From: Spinacia oleracea
Taxonomy: Eukaryota; Streptophyta; Magnoliopsida; Caryophyllales; Amaranthaceae
Assembly (NCBI RefSeq): GCF_020520425.1
Contig: NC_079491.1
Coordinates: 33,099,449-33,163,448, forward strand
Reading direction: 5' to 3'
Length of the DNA: 64,000 nucleotides
Positions within the stretch are counted from its first letter, which is position 1. Every line of letters begins with the position of its first letter. The position numbers and the translations under genes were made by a program. Below are positions 37,043 through 49,500 of the stretch, piece by piece. Below the pieces are notes generated by a model. It ran no database searches and was not told the origin of the DNA. It was given only the letters and a program-made list of their open reading frames with translations.

Positions 37043-37905
37043 ATTTAGGTAGTTTTTTTTTAATTTATTTATTATTTTTGGTAAATGTCATATTTTCCAT
37101 TCATTACCAAAGCTGAAACCAGCGAAAACAAAGAATACAAATTCAGTTTACAACCTAGCAAGAGACCACAACAGGCTAATTTGCAAGGAAACACCAAACT
37201 GAAACTAGAACAACCTAGCAGCTATTTTATATAGCTTTTTAGCATTAAAAACTCTTATACAAAACATGTATTGAATTTTCCTAACAAGGCCCTCAACATC
37301 TTGATTACTCTTCTTAAAGACTATATTGTTTCTCTCTTTCCATAGCTGGTAGATAGAAATGGTCAACGCCAACTTGTATACCTGATGCATATCATTGTTC
37401 TTGTTGTAGTCATTGATGGCTCTTTGCAACTCTTTGTGCCATCCCTCTGGCTTTCCGTTATAACCCAACCAACCCATAACTTGCCCCAAACTGCACTACT
37501 AATAGCGCACTCAAAAAAAGGTGATCTAATGTCTCACCACTGTTACAACATAAGCCACACAAATCTGCACACTGCACACCAAAATTAGCAAGCCTGCTGC
37601 ACGTAGCTAATCTGCCCAAGATAGCAAGCCATCAAATGAAAACACACTTAGGGGGTGCAAGATTATTAAAAATTAAGCTTCTCCAAGGAACCTTTACATT
37701 TACCCCTCTAATAATGTCTTACATCTTCCACATAGAGAAATGAGACTGATTCGATCATCACCTTAAATCCCTGCGGTAAATGTTGAATGTATGCAGATGC
37801 TCCCAATATTTTTTTAACTATCCATGAAGCTTGTTTAGGGGTTTGCATCTGCATAATGTTGTTGTTCTTCACATAGTAAATGTGAATCCATTTAGGTAGT
37901 TTTTT
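37043..37905 (-). mobile_element. 5'-truncated L1-type LINE with target duplication
   Basis: ATTTAGGTAGTTTTTT occurs at 37043 and again at 37890, flanking about 830 bp. A T-run follows the left copy, i.e. a poly(A) end on the minus strand. The inside encodes the C-terminal part of a LINE ORF2 on the minus strand. This is the usual result of target-primed reverse transcription with 5' truncation. Confidence 0.75.
37205..37880 (-). pseudogene. LINE ORF2 C-terminus (zf-RVT region)
   Basis: Minus strand. An upstream block at about 37690-37640 resembles the PW(R)xLIxNxxAPPKC motif. It is followed by a block with LATCSRLANFGVQC...CGLCCNSGETLDHLFFEC, the zf-RVT zinc-binding motif near the ORF2 end. 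The last 94 codons (37489-37205) read GWHKELQRAINDYNKNN...SIYQLWKERNNIVFKK, a typical L1 tail. Frames change and stops occur (for example near 37725), and the catalytic domains are missing. Confidence 0.75.
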
Positions 37906-40428
37906 AATTTTATAAAAATATTAGTTTTTCTAATGTTTTAAAAAATGCGAATATACAAATTTTTAACAAATAATTTTTAGGCCACAAAAATCAAATAAAT
38001 TTTTTTATCTTTCTCTCAAAATAAAATAAATTAAAACATAATTATCTGATTTATTTTTGGCATAACCGAATATTTATTTTGGGAGATATTTCTAAAATCC
38101 ATATTAATTTTGGCGTTTATTTAAACTTTGACATTTTTTACAGCATCAATTTTTTTGTAAAAATCAACTACTTTAGTTTGTTTTTATTTCATAAAAAACT
38201 AAAATTTCTTTTTATATTTAGCAATTGTTTAATTTCTAAAAGTTATAAATCTTGCATTTCTGAAAATCTTATTTAGGCTATAAAAATAATATCTTAACAT
38301 AATTGTCTTTCATTCAAAAATATTTTAGCATACTTATATTTTTATCAAATAAATATAAAGACTGGTAAAAACATAGGATGAATCTTTTAATATTTCAGAG
38401 TTTTATTTTGAAAATTTACTAGTTTATATGTTTGTAATTTCATTAGTTCTTTTAATTTCTTCAATATTACAAATTGTAGCTTTCTAACCTTCCCTCAAAA
38501 ATAAAAGGTAAATTATAATTTATTTTAGTAAACTTAAAATGAAAATACCGGTGTCTTCCATAAAAATAAAATAAAGTATATAATTAATTTTGTTTAGTTC
38601 ACAATTTCCCTAATTACTAGCCTAAACTTTAGATATAATTTTGGCATACCCATAGTATTATTTAGAAGTTATTTTCTAAAACAAATGGTGTTATTGTAAA
38701 AAAAAATCAGATAAATATTTTTCAGTTAAATTTTTTATTAAAAAATTTAATTCTAATTAAATCAAAGTTAAGACTATGAATAACTAATATGGCTGATTGG
38801 CAGGTACGATAATTTTAAAATAAAATAGTATAAAAATAATAATTTTGAGAAACAACTCTTTTTTTACGAAAATACCAAAATAACTTTTTTTTTTAACTAT
38901 AAATACAACTAAGTATTACTAAATTCAATAAAGAAAACAAAAAAAAATTATGGAATACTAAGTTGTGTTAATAATCCATAACTATAATATTTAGATACCA
39001 TATAATATGTTTTAATTTTAGGCAAAAGTACAAAGAATATATTTTCGGAAAATAAAATGTTAAAGATATTTTATTATTATAAAATGATAGTTTTCCTAAA
39101 TTTCAGTTGCAGTATGTTAGACTGATTCAATAACCATAGGTTTTCACCAAAAAAAATAACCATATAATTCTTTCCTAATTCCTAGGTTTGGCTTAATTTA
39201 CTTTTCTCCCAGCAGAAAGATAATACTACTTTTTTTTAGTTAAAATAAATGATAATTAATTTAGAAATCACTTTTCTTTTGTTTTTTTAGGGAAAATAAC
39301 TTTTCTCTTTAGAATAACGTAATTTAAAATAAATGATATATTAGTTTCACTAAAATATTACATTATTATTTTCAAAAAAGTAAGGAAAAGAATATGTTCA
39401 TTTATTTAATAAAATAGTTAATTATTCCTATTAAAATTATATTTTGTTTATATTTGAAGGAAAATTACAATTTTACAAATATTACATCATCTATTAAAAT
39501 AATTGATGTATTATTTTCATCTTAAATATTTACTTAAAAAGACAACTAATATTCAGGGTTTGTTTTGTCTTTCCGTCACGAATTAATTGAGTTTTTCAAA
39601 CAACGTTAATGGGGGGATTCAATGCTTCAAACAACATCCATGGAGATTTTGAAAAAAAAATCTAACGATATTGTGCTAATGTAATTTATAAGATTTATTA
39701 GGTACATTTATTTTAAAATACAACAACTCAAAATTGCATTTAAATTTATGTATAATGATAAACAATTTAAATTTAAAAGGTCGTTATTATAATTTGATAT
39801 TATAAAATCGCTAGTGGGAATCATTAATTCGTAATTAAAATCGATGGTGTTTGAGGAAGAATATATGATATATGGTTGAGGAAGAAGGTAACTGGATAAA
39901 CATATGGACACTTGTTTTTGTTTTATTAAGATTATCAATGATGATGGACAATTTTTTATTTCGAAAATGATGGAAGATCATAATTAGAGATGATTACCAA
40001 ACAAGCATTTAAAAGGTTTTTTAGATGAATGGCTACGATTTAATCAACATAATCTAACGGTCCAGATTTATCTAAAGTTTTGAAGTAGTCATAGGTTGAC
40101 GACCTTCACCGAATTTTTAGAAAAACATTATTGGATGTGGGAGTAAATTAGAGATTTACTGATATTGCGCGCATAATATTTGATGGTGATTTTATGAAGT
40201 TTATAAATTTTACAATTAAAATAATTCATAATTGAGAGGAATATACATTCTCCTTTTCTTTTTAGGGAATACTTATAGGTCATTAGTGATCCAAAATTTA
40301 TTATTAACCAATTATCATATATATTTTCCTTCATCTTGATTATATTTACATTATCCATCCAAAATGAGACTACATTCAGATGTATACATACGTTTCTTAT
40401 GGAAATGAATTTCCAATTATGCATATTA
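37906..40428. other. Very AT-rich intergenic sequence, no gene
   Basis: Long runs of short A/T words and a few 60-100-codon minus-strand frames without any recognised motif. The left flank of the secreted-peptide candidate at 40506. Confidence 0.5.
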
Positions 40429-40441
40429 TTGTATATATATT
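40429..40441 (+). promoter_or_regulatory. Possible TATA box for the 40506 gene
   Basis: TGTATATATATTATA lies about 65-75 bp before the ATG at 40506. In DNA this AT-rich the motif alone is weak. Confidence 0.25.
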
Positions 40442-40505
40442 ATAGTAAACATCACAATTATGCATTGTGAAAAATTCTAAGAAGCCCATTTTGTAATTTT
40501 AAATT

Positions 40506-43500
40506 ATGGCCTTAATACATTTTATCAGTATATTTATGTTTCTCTTTCGTTTTCCTTTTGTAAGCTCTAATGGAATTAGAGGTAAATTAAGCATAGATGC
40601 TACAACTCGTACAAGCCACACAACGGTTGTTGGAAGCTTGAAATCAAACATAACGGCAAGTACACACACACATATATACATCAATGTTATTTTCGTAATT
40701 TAGATTGTCATTAGTAACCCCCCCCCCCCAAAAAGTGTTATTCTCGTTTAATAATTTACATTTTAGCTAAGTGTTATTCCAGTAGGAACACGCACAAGAG
40801 GGGGGGGGTGAATTGTAATTAGAACTTTGATAAAGTTTCTTGCGGAACTTAAGAAACAATCAAGGAACTGAGAATAGAGAAGACAATAACAACAATTGTG
40901 AAAACTTCTTGACACTAATCAAGAAGAGAATTCTTTTATTATAGTAATGCCTCGATTACAATAATCTCTCCAACACAAGTTCCTCTCAAACTTGTGTTCC
41001 TCACAGTAATCTACTCTGATTACAGCTCTTTCACTTCTCTCTCTCAGACTTAAACTCTAAGTCTCAACAAGATAACTCTATCCTTACTAATACCAAATAC
41101 AATTCGTGTTTGGATAACTCTAGATATTAATGATGCTTTTGTGTATATATGTCACTTAGGAACTTAGGATTAACTAGGACACAAACTGTTTTTAGAAAAA
41201 TCTTTGACAATGCGTTTTTAGGAAAGCAAGAACTCTTAGAAAGTTTGTGTATTTTTTTTCAGAAAACTTCTTGGCCTTATATAGAGTTTTGTCCTTAGGG
41301 TTTGTTCCCTTCAAAAACTCAACTGCCAACAACTGACACTTTGATTTTCACGTCCCTAGACTTGAGGAACAAGGGGAGACCACTTCCCACACAACTTCCT
41401 CAACTGCTGGACGTGTTTAAGACTATGTCAATCACTGAAAAATGTTTATTTATTTTGTCAAAATAAATAGGAGAAGTTTTAGGAAGATAAAAACTGTTTT
41501 TATTTAAGTAACAGAATGTGATGAAAATCTTATTCTTATTAAATAGGAAAAGATATTTTATTTAAAAGTATTTTCCTTAAAACTGTGTTGCTTGATATTT
41601 TTGACAAAAACACACGAGTAATCCAAGTTCCTCTAGTTCCTTATATACTACTTAGCATATTAATATATTACATATAGTCTAAGCAAGATAAACTACCTAG
41701 ACATATATGTCTTTCCTTTGGTGAGGCATTCAACTCTGAAGCTTCACTTGTTCCAGCTCAGGAACAATAATGAGTTTCCTCTTATGTTTAAATAGGAACT
41801 CGTTGCCATGAGTCTGTAATAGTTCTTGTGGATATTCGGAACTCTTGATATGTAACTGTGTTGCTCCTCTTGTGACTTCAGACTGGAACAAATACAACTT
41901 CCAGCTCTGGAACTCCAGTGACTGTTCCAAGTGTACATCAGGAACTTCACCAGCTTATTCAAGTTCCTATCCTAATAGAAACTTGGGCATTTACCTGTTC
42001 AAAGTCATTTAGCAACCATAATCAGGAAGTTTGCAATATGTGTGTGTCATCAACCAAAACTTAGGAACAACAATATTCCCCCTTTTTGGTGATGACAACA
42101 CTTGCAAACTTTTTACAAAGAGAGTAAGTACAAACAGGAACTTATACAGACTATTGTGAAACAGAACAAAAAAATTGAAAAACAAAAGAGAAAGATTAAA
42201 GAGAAGAAAGAAAGAAAGAAAAATAAACTTACAGAGAGATTCAGAGAGATTGATGCAGGAACTGGGATTGAGTGTGCCTTGGAAGTTTGCACCCTTGACT
42301 TCCCCCTGTTGACATCAACAAAAAGCATAGCACGAAATATAGCCATTCCAAACACAGTGCCCCACGATCAACGTTTGGCAAGTTAAGCTAGCCTCAAAGT
42401 ATTAAGCCAACTCATACAATAAATTGAAAGCAAGCAGTAATGATCAAAACTAGAAAGCACAGATATGTGTAACCAAGCAAGTCAAAATAAGATGGAACAA
42501 ATACCCAAGTTTGAAAATTATACAAACCGAAAGCAAATTAAAAAGATTGTTCCATGGCAAAAGATAAAAGAAACATGGGATAGGGTGATTTAGGCTTGGG
42601 ATGGGGAACCAGAACCAGCAGTTTCTTCTATCACAGTCTCCTCAAAAGATTCCAGATTGTTGATCTTGGTGAGGATTGTGGCACGAGTTGCATTGGCTTG
42701 TTCTGAGTAGTGGTGAAGATTGTTTTGGAGAGTCTTGACACTTGTAACCAATGCACCTATGTGGTCCTGCATTGAGCTAATCCTGTGATCTGTTCCCTCC
42801 TGTAGTTCCACCAGACGAGCAACTGTTGCCTTCAGCTCCAATATCTGATCATCCTTTGTGTTCCAGGCACCCCCATGATCTTGAACATGTTCCTGTTCAG
42901 ATGGAACACGACGAGCTTTGGACTTTTTGGAGGATCTGGGTGTCCTTTTTCTTGGCCCAACAGTTTCAGGCAGTTCCTCTTGATTCAGTGGAACAGCATC
43001 CTCCTCTATGGGCATCTCCTTGACATCCCCTTCCTCATTTATTTCCATGAAGACAGGCCCTCTTTTCTTGTTCTCCTTCATTGCCACCCTCAAGCTCTTT
43101 CTTTTTCCTACACTCTTCCTGTTCCCTCGAGATAAAGGGACCTCTATTTGTTCGAGTTCCTCCTCCTCCTCCACTTCTTCTTTAACTACAGTTCCTTCCT
43201 GATCTTCCTCATCTTGTTTCTCTTCCTTTCCAGCCCTAATGACTTTACCCTGAACCACTTTAAGATTTAATAGATGGAGCATTTCAAGTTGAAGGATTTG
43301 GGTGGATTTTAAGGGAATCACAAAGTATGGGCTAAGGTCAACTGAGAAGCTTTTGAAGATTTCTGTAAGAAGGGAGGAGTATGGAATTTTGAATTTGGGG
43401 ATACAGGTGGATAAGTGTTTGATCATGATTGCAGGAAAGTTTATGGGAATTTTCCTTTCAAGACAATACATGAGACATGCATCAAACAGACTTGCTATGT

Positions 43501-46500
43501 TCCTTTTCTGAGTTCGAGGAACTACACCTCTCCACACAATATTAAACAGTAATTTTTGAAGAGGTGAAAAGCAGTTGTGTGAGGTGGAGGTGGATACTTT
43601 AGAATCTCCTCCAATGGAACCAACTATATCTTTCTCATCTACATTATCTATGGTCACTGTGATTTGACCTTTGAGCCACATATCAAAACCCCTATTGGGT
43701 GTACCAAACAGCTGTTCCAGATAAGAGGCATCAAATTCGATGCGAGTTCCATTCACTTTACTTGAACATACATTATCAACACATGCAAAGTTCTTGCAGA
43801 ATTCTTTCATAGCTTCAGGAATTAAGGGGGATTTGGCATAGGTACTCAACAGACTTACCCATTTTTGTTGTTCAAGGATTTCCATCAACTCTTTAAATTT
43901 CGTGGCTTCACACCATGTTGAGTTGATTGCGAACCCCTCGACCAGGTTGTTTTCCTTTGCAGTGAGTTTCTTGGACCCTTTTGCTTCCCCCTGAGTTTGA
44001 GCATTCTCCTCTGTTTCCTCGATGTTTTCACCAGAAGCTTCCACTCGTCGTTTTTTGGATTTTCTTGTGGAGGATCTAGGGTTTGAGATTGGGGATTTCA
44101 TTTCGATGTCAGTGTCGGTTTGTTCCCCCTGAGTGATTGCGAGCATTGGATTGTGGGATCGAAGAGGAATTGGCGATTGAATGGGTGAGGTATCCATGGG
44201 AACTGGAGATGAAGGGTTTCTCTTTCGTTTGAGGGATGTGAGATCAGTGTTGTTGCTTGTGAGAACCATGGTGGAGGTTTTTATAGGTGAAAGGAGAGGT
44301 GATGTCAGTGGAGAAGGCGTGTGGGAGAGAGAGAAAGGGGGTTGCATGGATTGAATGTGGAAAGGGAAGAGTTTCTCCTATTTATTGCCAATGGAACCGT
44401 TCCAAACATTCTTTGAATATGGGTATTCGGTTTTGAATTTTAAAAAATAAATAGATAAAAATAAAAGGAAATTGTAAAAAAAATTGTGTTTGACTTTGAC
44501 TTGCTTAATTTCGTATCTCTGACTTAACTAGTTTGAAAGGAACTGCTTACCTTGCTCATTTGGAGTGTGAGTGAATTTGCCACGATGGTAAGCTTCAACT
44601 ATGTTTGCACACAAGATTTTGTGTTTGTAATAGTCTATATGTACCATGATTTTTGCTTTTGCCTTAGAGGAACTTCAATTTGGCAATTACCTTAGCTTGA
44701 TCATCCCGAGTTCCATTCTCATTTTCTCATGTTTCTCTCTGTTCAAAGGCTTAGTTAAAATATCAGCAATTTGGTGATCAGTTTGGCAAAAATCTAATTT
44801 TATCAAACCTTTCTCAACATTATCTTTAAGGAAATGGTGTCTAATGTGGATGTGTTTGACTCGGGAATGATGAACTGGATCTTTTGAAATACAAATAGCA
44901 CTAGTGTTATCACAATAGATAGGAACACAATCATAGATAATACCAAAATCTCTTAGCTGTTGTTTTATCCATAGAATTTGTGAGCAACAAGCTGCAGCAG
45001 CTACATACTCAGCTTCAGCTGTGGATAGAGCAACAGTGTTCTGTTTCTTGGAACCCCAAGAAACCATGCATGGACCTAGGAACTGTACCATACCTGATGT
45101 GCTTTTTCTATTCACTAAGTCACCTGCATAATCAGCATCCGCATATCCTCTTAGCTCGAAAGATCCACTTCTTGGATAGTATAGGCATAGGTCATCAGTT
45201 CCTTTGAGATATCTTAGTATTCTTTTCACCGCAGTTAGATGGGACTCCTTTGGATTCGATTGAAATCTTGCACATAGTCCTACACTAAAAGAAATGTCAG
45301 GTCTACTGGCCGTTAAATATAATAGTGATCCAATCATACCTCTGTATTTCGTTTGATTCACACTTTTCCCATTTGGATCAGTGTCTAATCTGGTAGCAGT
45401 TCCCATGGGAGTGTGATTTACTTTGGCTGATTCTAGCTCATATTTCTTTAGGAGTTCCTTCACATACTTTTGTTGGTGTATCATGATTCCCTCCTCGGTT
45501 TGCTTGATTTGTAAACCAAGGAAGAAATTGAGTTCCCCCATCATACTCATTTCAAATTCACTGCTCATCAAGCTTGCAAAATCCTTGCACAAATTTTCAT
45601 TAGTTGCTCCAAATAATATATCATCAACATAAATTTGAACTACTAACAAGTCAGTTCCTCTAGATTTTAAGAATAAGGTTTTGTCTATTCTACCTCTTTT
45701 AAAATCATTTTGAAGGAGGAACTTTGATAATCTCTCGTACCAAGATCTAGGGGCTTGTTTTAGTCCATAGAGAGCCTTATCTAATTTGTAAATATGATTT
45801 GGAAATTCGGGATTTTCAAATCCAGGGGGCTGTTCCACATAAACATCTTCCTCTAAGAAACCGTTTAAGAAAGCACATTTAACATCCATTTGATAAAGTT
45901 TAAAACCCATGAAAGCAGCAAAAGCAATTAAGATTCTAATGGCTTCTAATCTAGCAACAGGTGCAAACGTTTCTTCAAAGTCAATACCTTCCTGTTGGTT
46001 ATAACCTTTGACCACTAACCTTGCTTTGTTCCTTATGATTGTTGCATGTTCATCTTTCTTTTTCCGGAACACCCATTTCAGCCCTATCACCTTCTGGTGC
46101 TTTGGTTTGGGTTCCAAGTGCCATACCTTGTTTCTTTTGAATTCATTTAATTCTTCTTGCATGGCAATGATCCAGTCAGCGTCTTCCAGAGCCTCAGTGT
46201 GATTTCTTGGCTCAAATATGGAGAGGAACGCGTGGAATGCGCAAAAGTTCCTTAGTTGTGACCTTGTCTGAGTTCCTTTTCTGATGTCACTCACAATGAG
46301 TTCCATTGGGTGGGACTTTTGATGCTTCCAAGGTTTAGGTTGAAATTGAGCTACTGGTGTTGTGGCATTTTCGTCAGTTCCTTCTATGACCTGAGTTCCC
46401 TGTTGGTCATTGTGGGGTTCCTCTGGTGTTGTTTCTGGATCTTCTTGGTTTTCTGCTTGTTCCTCTAGTACGGGAACTTCTTGATTTTGTTGAGCAGTTC

Positions 46501-49500
46501 CTCTGGCTGTGTGTTTGCTTGGTTGGAATTCCTCATCATTTTCTGCAGCACGAGATAAACCAATCTCGAAAAATTCTTGTTCCTGTACTATGTCAGTTTT
46601 GTTAGATTCATCAAATATTATATGTACACTTTCCTCAACACACATAGATCTTTTGTTATAAACTCTATAAGCCTTGCTATTTAAGGCATATCCTAGGAAC
46701 ACTGCCTCATCGCTTCTTTCATCAAACTTCCCCAAGTTCCTTTTTCCATTGTTGTGGACAAAACATTTGCTGCCAAAGGCTCTAAAGTAAGAGATGTTGG
46801 GTTTTATACCTTTTAGTAGCTCATAGGGGGTTTTGTTTAGGATTGCTCGAATCATAACTCTATTTATAATGTGACAAGCAGTATTGACTGCTTCAGCCCA
46901 GAAGTTCCTAGGCAGGGAACTGGCTATTAGCATGGTTCTTGCCATGTCCTCTAAGGTTCTATTTTTCCTCTCAACAACTCCATTTTGTTGTGGAGTTCTG
47001 GGAGCTGAGAAATTGTGGTCCATACCTTGTTCCTTGCAGTATTCATCGAATTTGTAATTTTCAAATTCTGTTCCATGATCTGATCTTATATGGATCAGTT
47101 GGTGACCTGTGGTTTTCTGGATTTTCTTTGAAAATGTAACAAACTCATCAAACGTTTCATCCTTGCTTGTTAGAAATATGACCCAAGTAAAGCGAGAGTA
47201 ATCATCAACAATAACTAATACATATTTTTTCCCACTTCTGCTTTGAATTCTCATTGGTCCACATAAGTCCATATGGATGAGTTCCAATGGTTTTGTGGTG
47301 CTTACCAATTTCTTAGATTTAAAGGAACTTCGGACATGCTTGCCTTTTGCACATGCATCACACACTTTATCAGTTAGGAACTTGATTGAGGGGAGTCCTC
47401 GAACCAGTTCCTTTGATCTTAGTTTGTCAAGCAGAGAGAAACTAGCATGTCCAAACCTCCTGTGCCATAGTAGGGAATTTTCTTCAAGGGCACTGAGGCA
47501 GGTTAGATTGTTCCTGGGAACTGTATTGAGATCCACAGAATATGTGTTCCCTTTACGAGTTCCTTCCAAAATAACCTTCCCAGTGTTATTATTTATGATT
47601 TGACAGTTTTCAGAAGTAAAACTTACAGAGTTTCCTTTGTCACAGAATTGAGAGATGCTTAGTAGACTGTGCATCAAACCCTCGACTAAAAATACATTTT
47701 CAATGGCGTAGGAACTTGACCTTCCAACTTTTCCAATTCCAACAATTTCTCCTTTCATGTTGTCTCCAAAGGTCACAGTTCCTCCATTGTAGGCTTCTAG
47801 TGAGAGGAATTTAGATTTGTCTCCTGTCATGTGTTTGGAACACCCGCTGTCGAGATACCACGAGCTGTTCCCCTTCACTAGAATCTGTAAAGAGATCAAA
47901 GGTTAGTTACAGGAACTCGGGTTTCCTCGAGTTCCTTTTCAACTATAACTTCAGACTTCTTGACCCATTTTTGCTTTACATAATTTATGTTTCTTTGATC
48001 CTGTTCCTTCATCTTGGAACACTCAGTACTTATATGACTTCCACTTCCACATGAGAAACAGACTTTTACACTAGGAAGATCCACATACTTTTTCTTATGA
48101 CTAGTTTTATGGTTAAAGCCCAATTCTTCTGTTCTCTTAGATTGAGCATTCTCAATCCATTTGGGAGGAACTTTAGGTGGTTGTCTCTGTGCCCTGGCCA
48201 TGGATAGTTCCCTTTCCAGTTTCTCTTTTTGTTCCTTTGTGGTGATCAGATCTTTGTTTAAATTTTCTAAGTCGATGTTAAAAACTCCCATGTTGATCTC
48301 CAAGGATTTTGTAGGATCTAAACTTAGATTAAACATCTTATATTGACTGAGTTGAACTTGTAGAAGGATGTTTTCATTTCTAATTTTTTCGAATGACTCA
48401 TTAATAGAGGTATTTCTATCTAGTAATTCAAAGAACCTGCCTTGGACATCAGATCGAATATTGTTCAGATAATTTATGTGGTCTTTACTGAGTTCCAAGG
48501 CTCTATCACTTTGTGCTTTTAATATACTTAGCTTTTTGTAATCATCTAGAGTTTCTAGCAACAGTTCAATTAGTTTTGACTTTGAGAGACACTGAAGAGT
48601 GGAGGAACTTACTTCTTCTGATGGAACTTGATCAGTTCCTTCTGTTCTAGCCATAAGGCAGAGATTTGCAGTTTCTTCATTTGGTTGTTCCTCATCGTCT
48701 TCTGAGTCTGTTGCTTCGCCCCATGCAGCTATCATGGCCTTCTTGAAGTTTGGTCTGTTGAAGGTAGACTTGTTAAAGCGATCTTTGACCTGTTCCTTCC
48801 CTTTTCCTCTGGTCTTGTCGTTCTCCCACAGAGGGCATTCACGAATTTGATGATCAGTTTCTCCACATTTGAAGCAACCTTGCTCAGTTTTGGAACTAGT
48901 GATTTTCTTGGCAAAGTTCCTTCCTTTCTGGTTTCCTGGTTTGAAGTTCCTATAGAGCTTTCTCATTCTTCTGACCAGCATGGCAGCCTCTTCTTCATCT
49001 GGTTCAGATTCATCGAGTTCCTCAGCCTTTAGAGCAAGTCCTCGACTTCTTGAGCTCTCAGGAACAGCAGCTCCAAGATGCAATTCGTGTGTCATCAAGG
49101 AACCAGCAAGTTGTTCAATGTTGAACTTGGTGAAGTCCTTGGTCTCAAACAGTGCAGTGACCTTTGTTCTCCAACGATCATCTTGTGGCATGCTTCTTAG
49201 TATTTTTCTTACCTGTTCATCTGTGGGAATGATTATACCAAGAGAAACTAATTCATTGGTTATGTTAGTAAATCTAGTGAACATTTCTTGAATAGTTTCT
49301 TTTGGAAGCATTTCAAATCTTTCATATTTAGACATCAAAAGGTCAATTTTGGAACGCTTAACTTCATTAGTTCCTTCGTGGGTTACTTGAAGTAGTTCCC
49401 AAATCTGTTTTGCGTTCTTGCACCCCATGACTCTGTTGTGTTCATGAGGTCCAAGCCCACAATGCAAGATTTTGACAGCCATGGCATTCATCTCATATTT

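Noticed and set aside
42826..43511. Plus-strand frames inside the Sirevirus third ORF
   Set aside because: Antisense of a real minus-strand coding frame.
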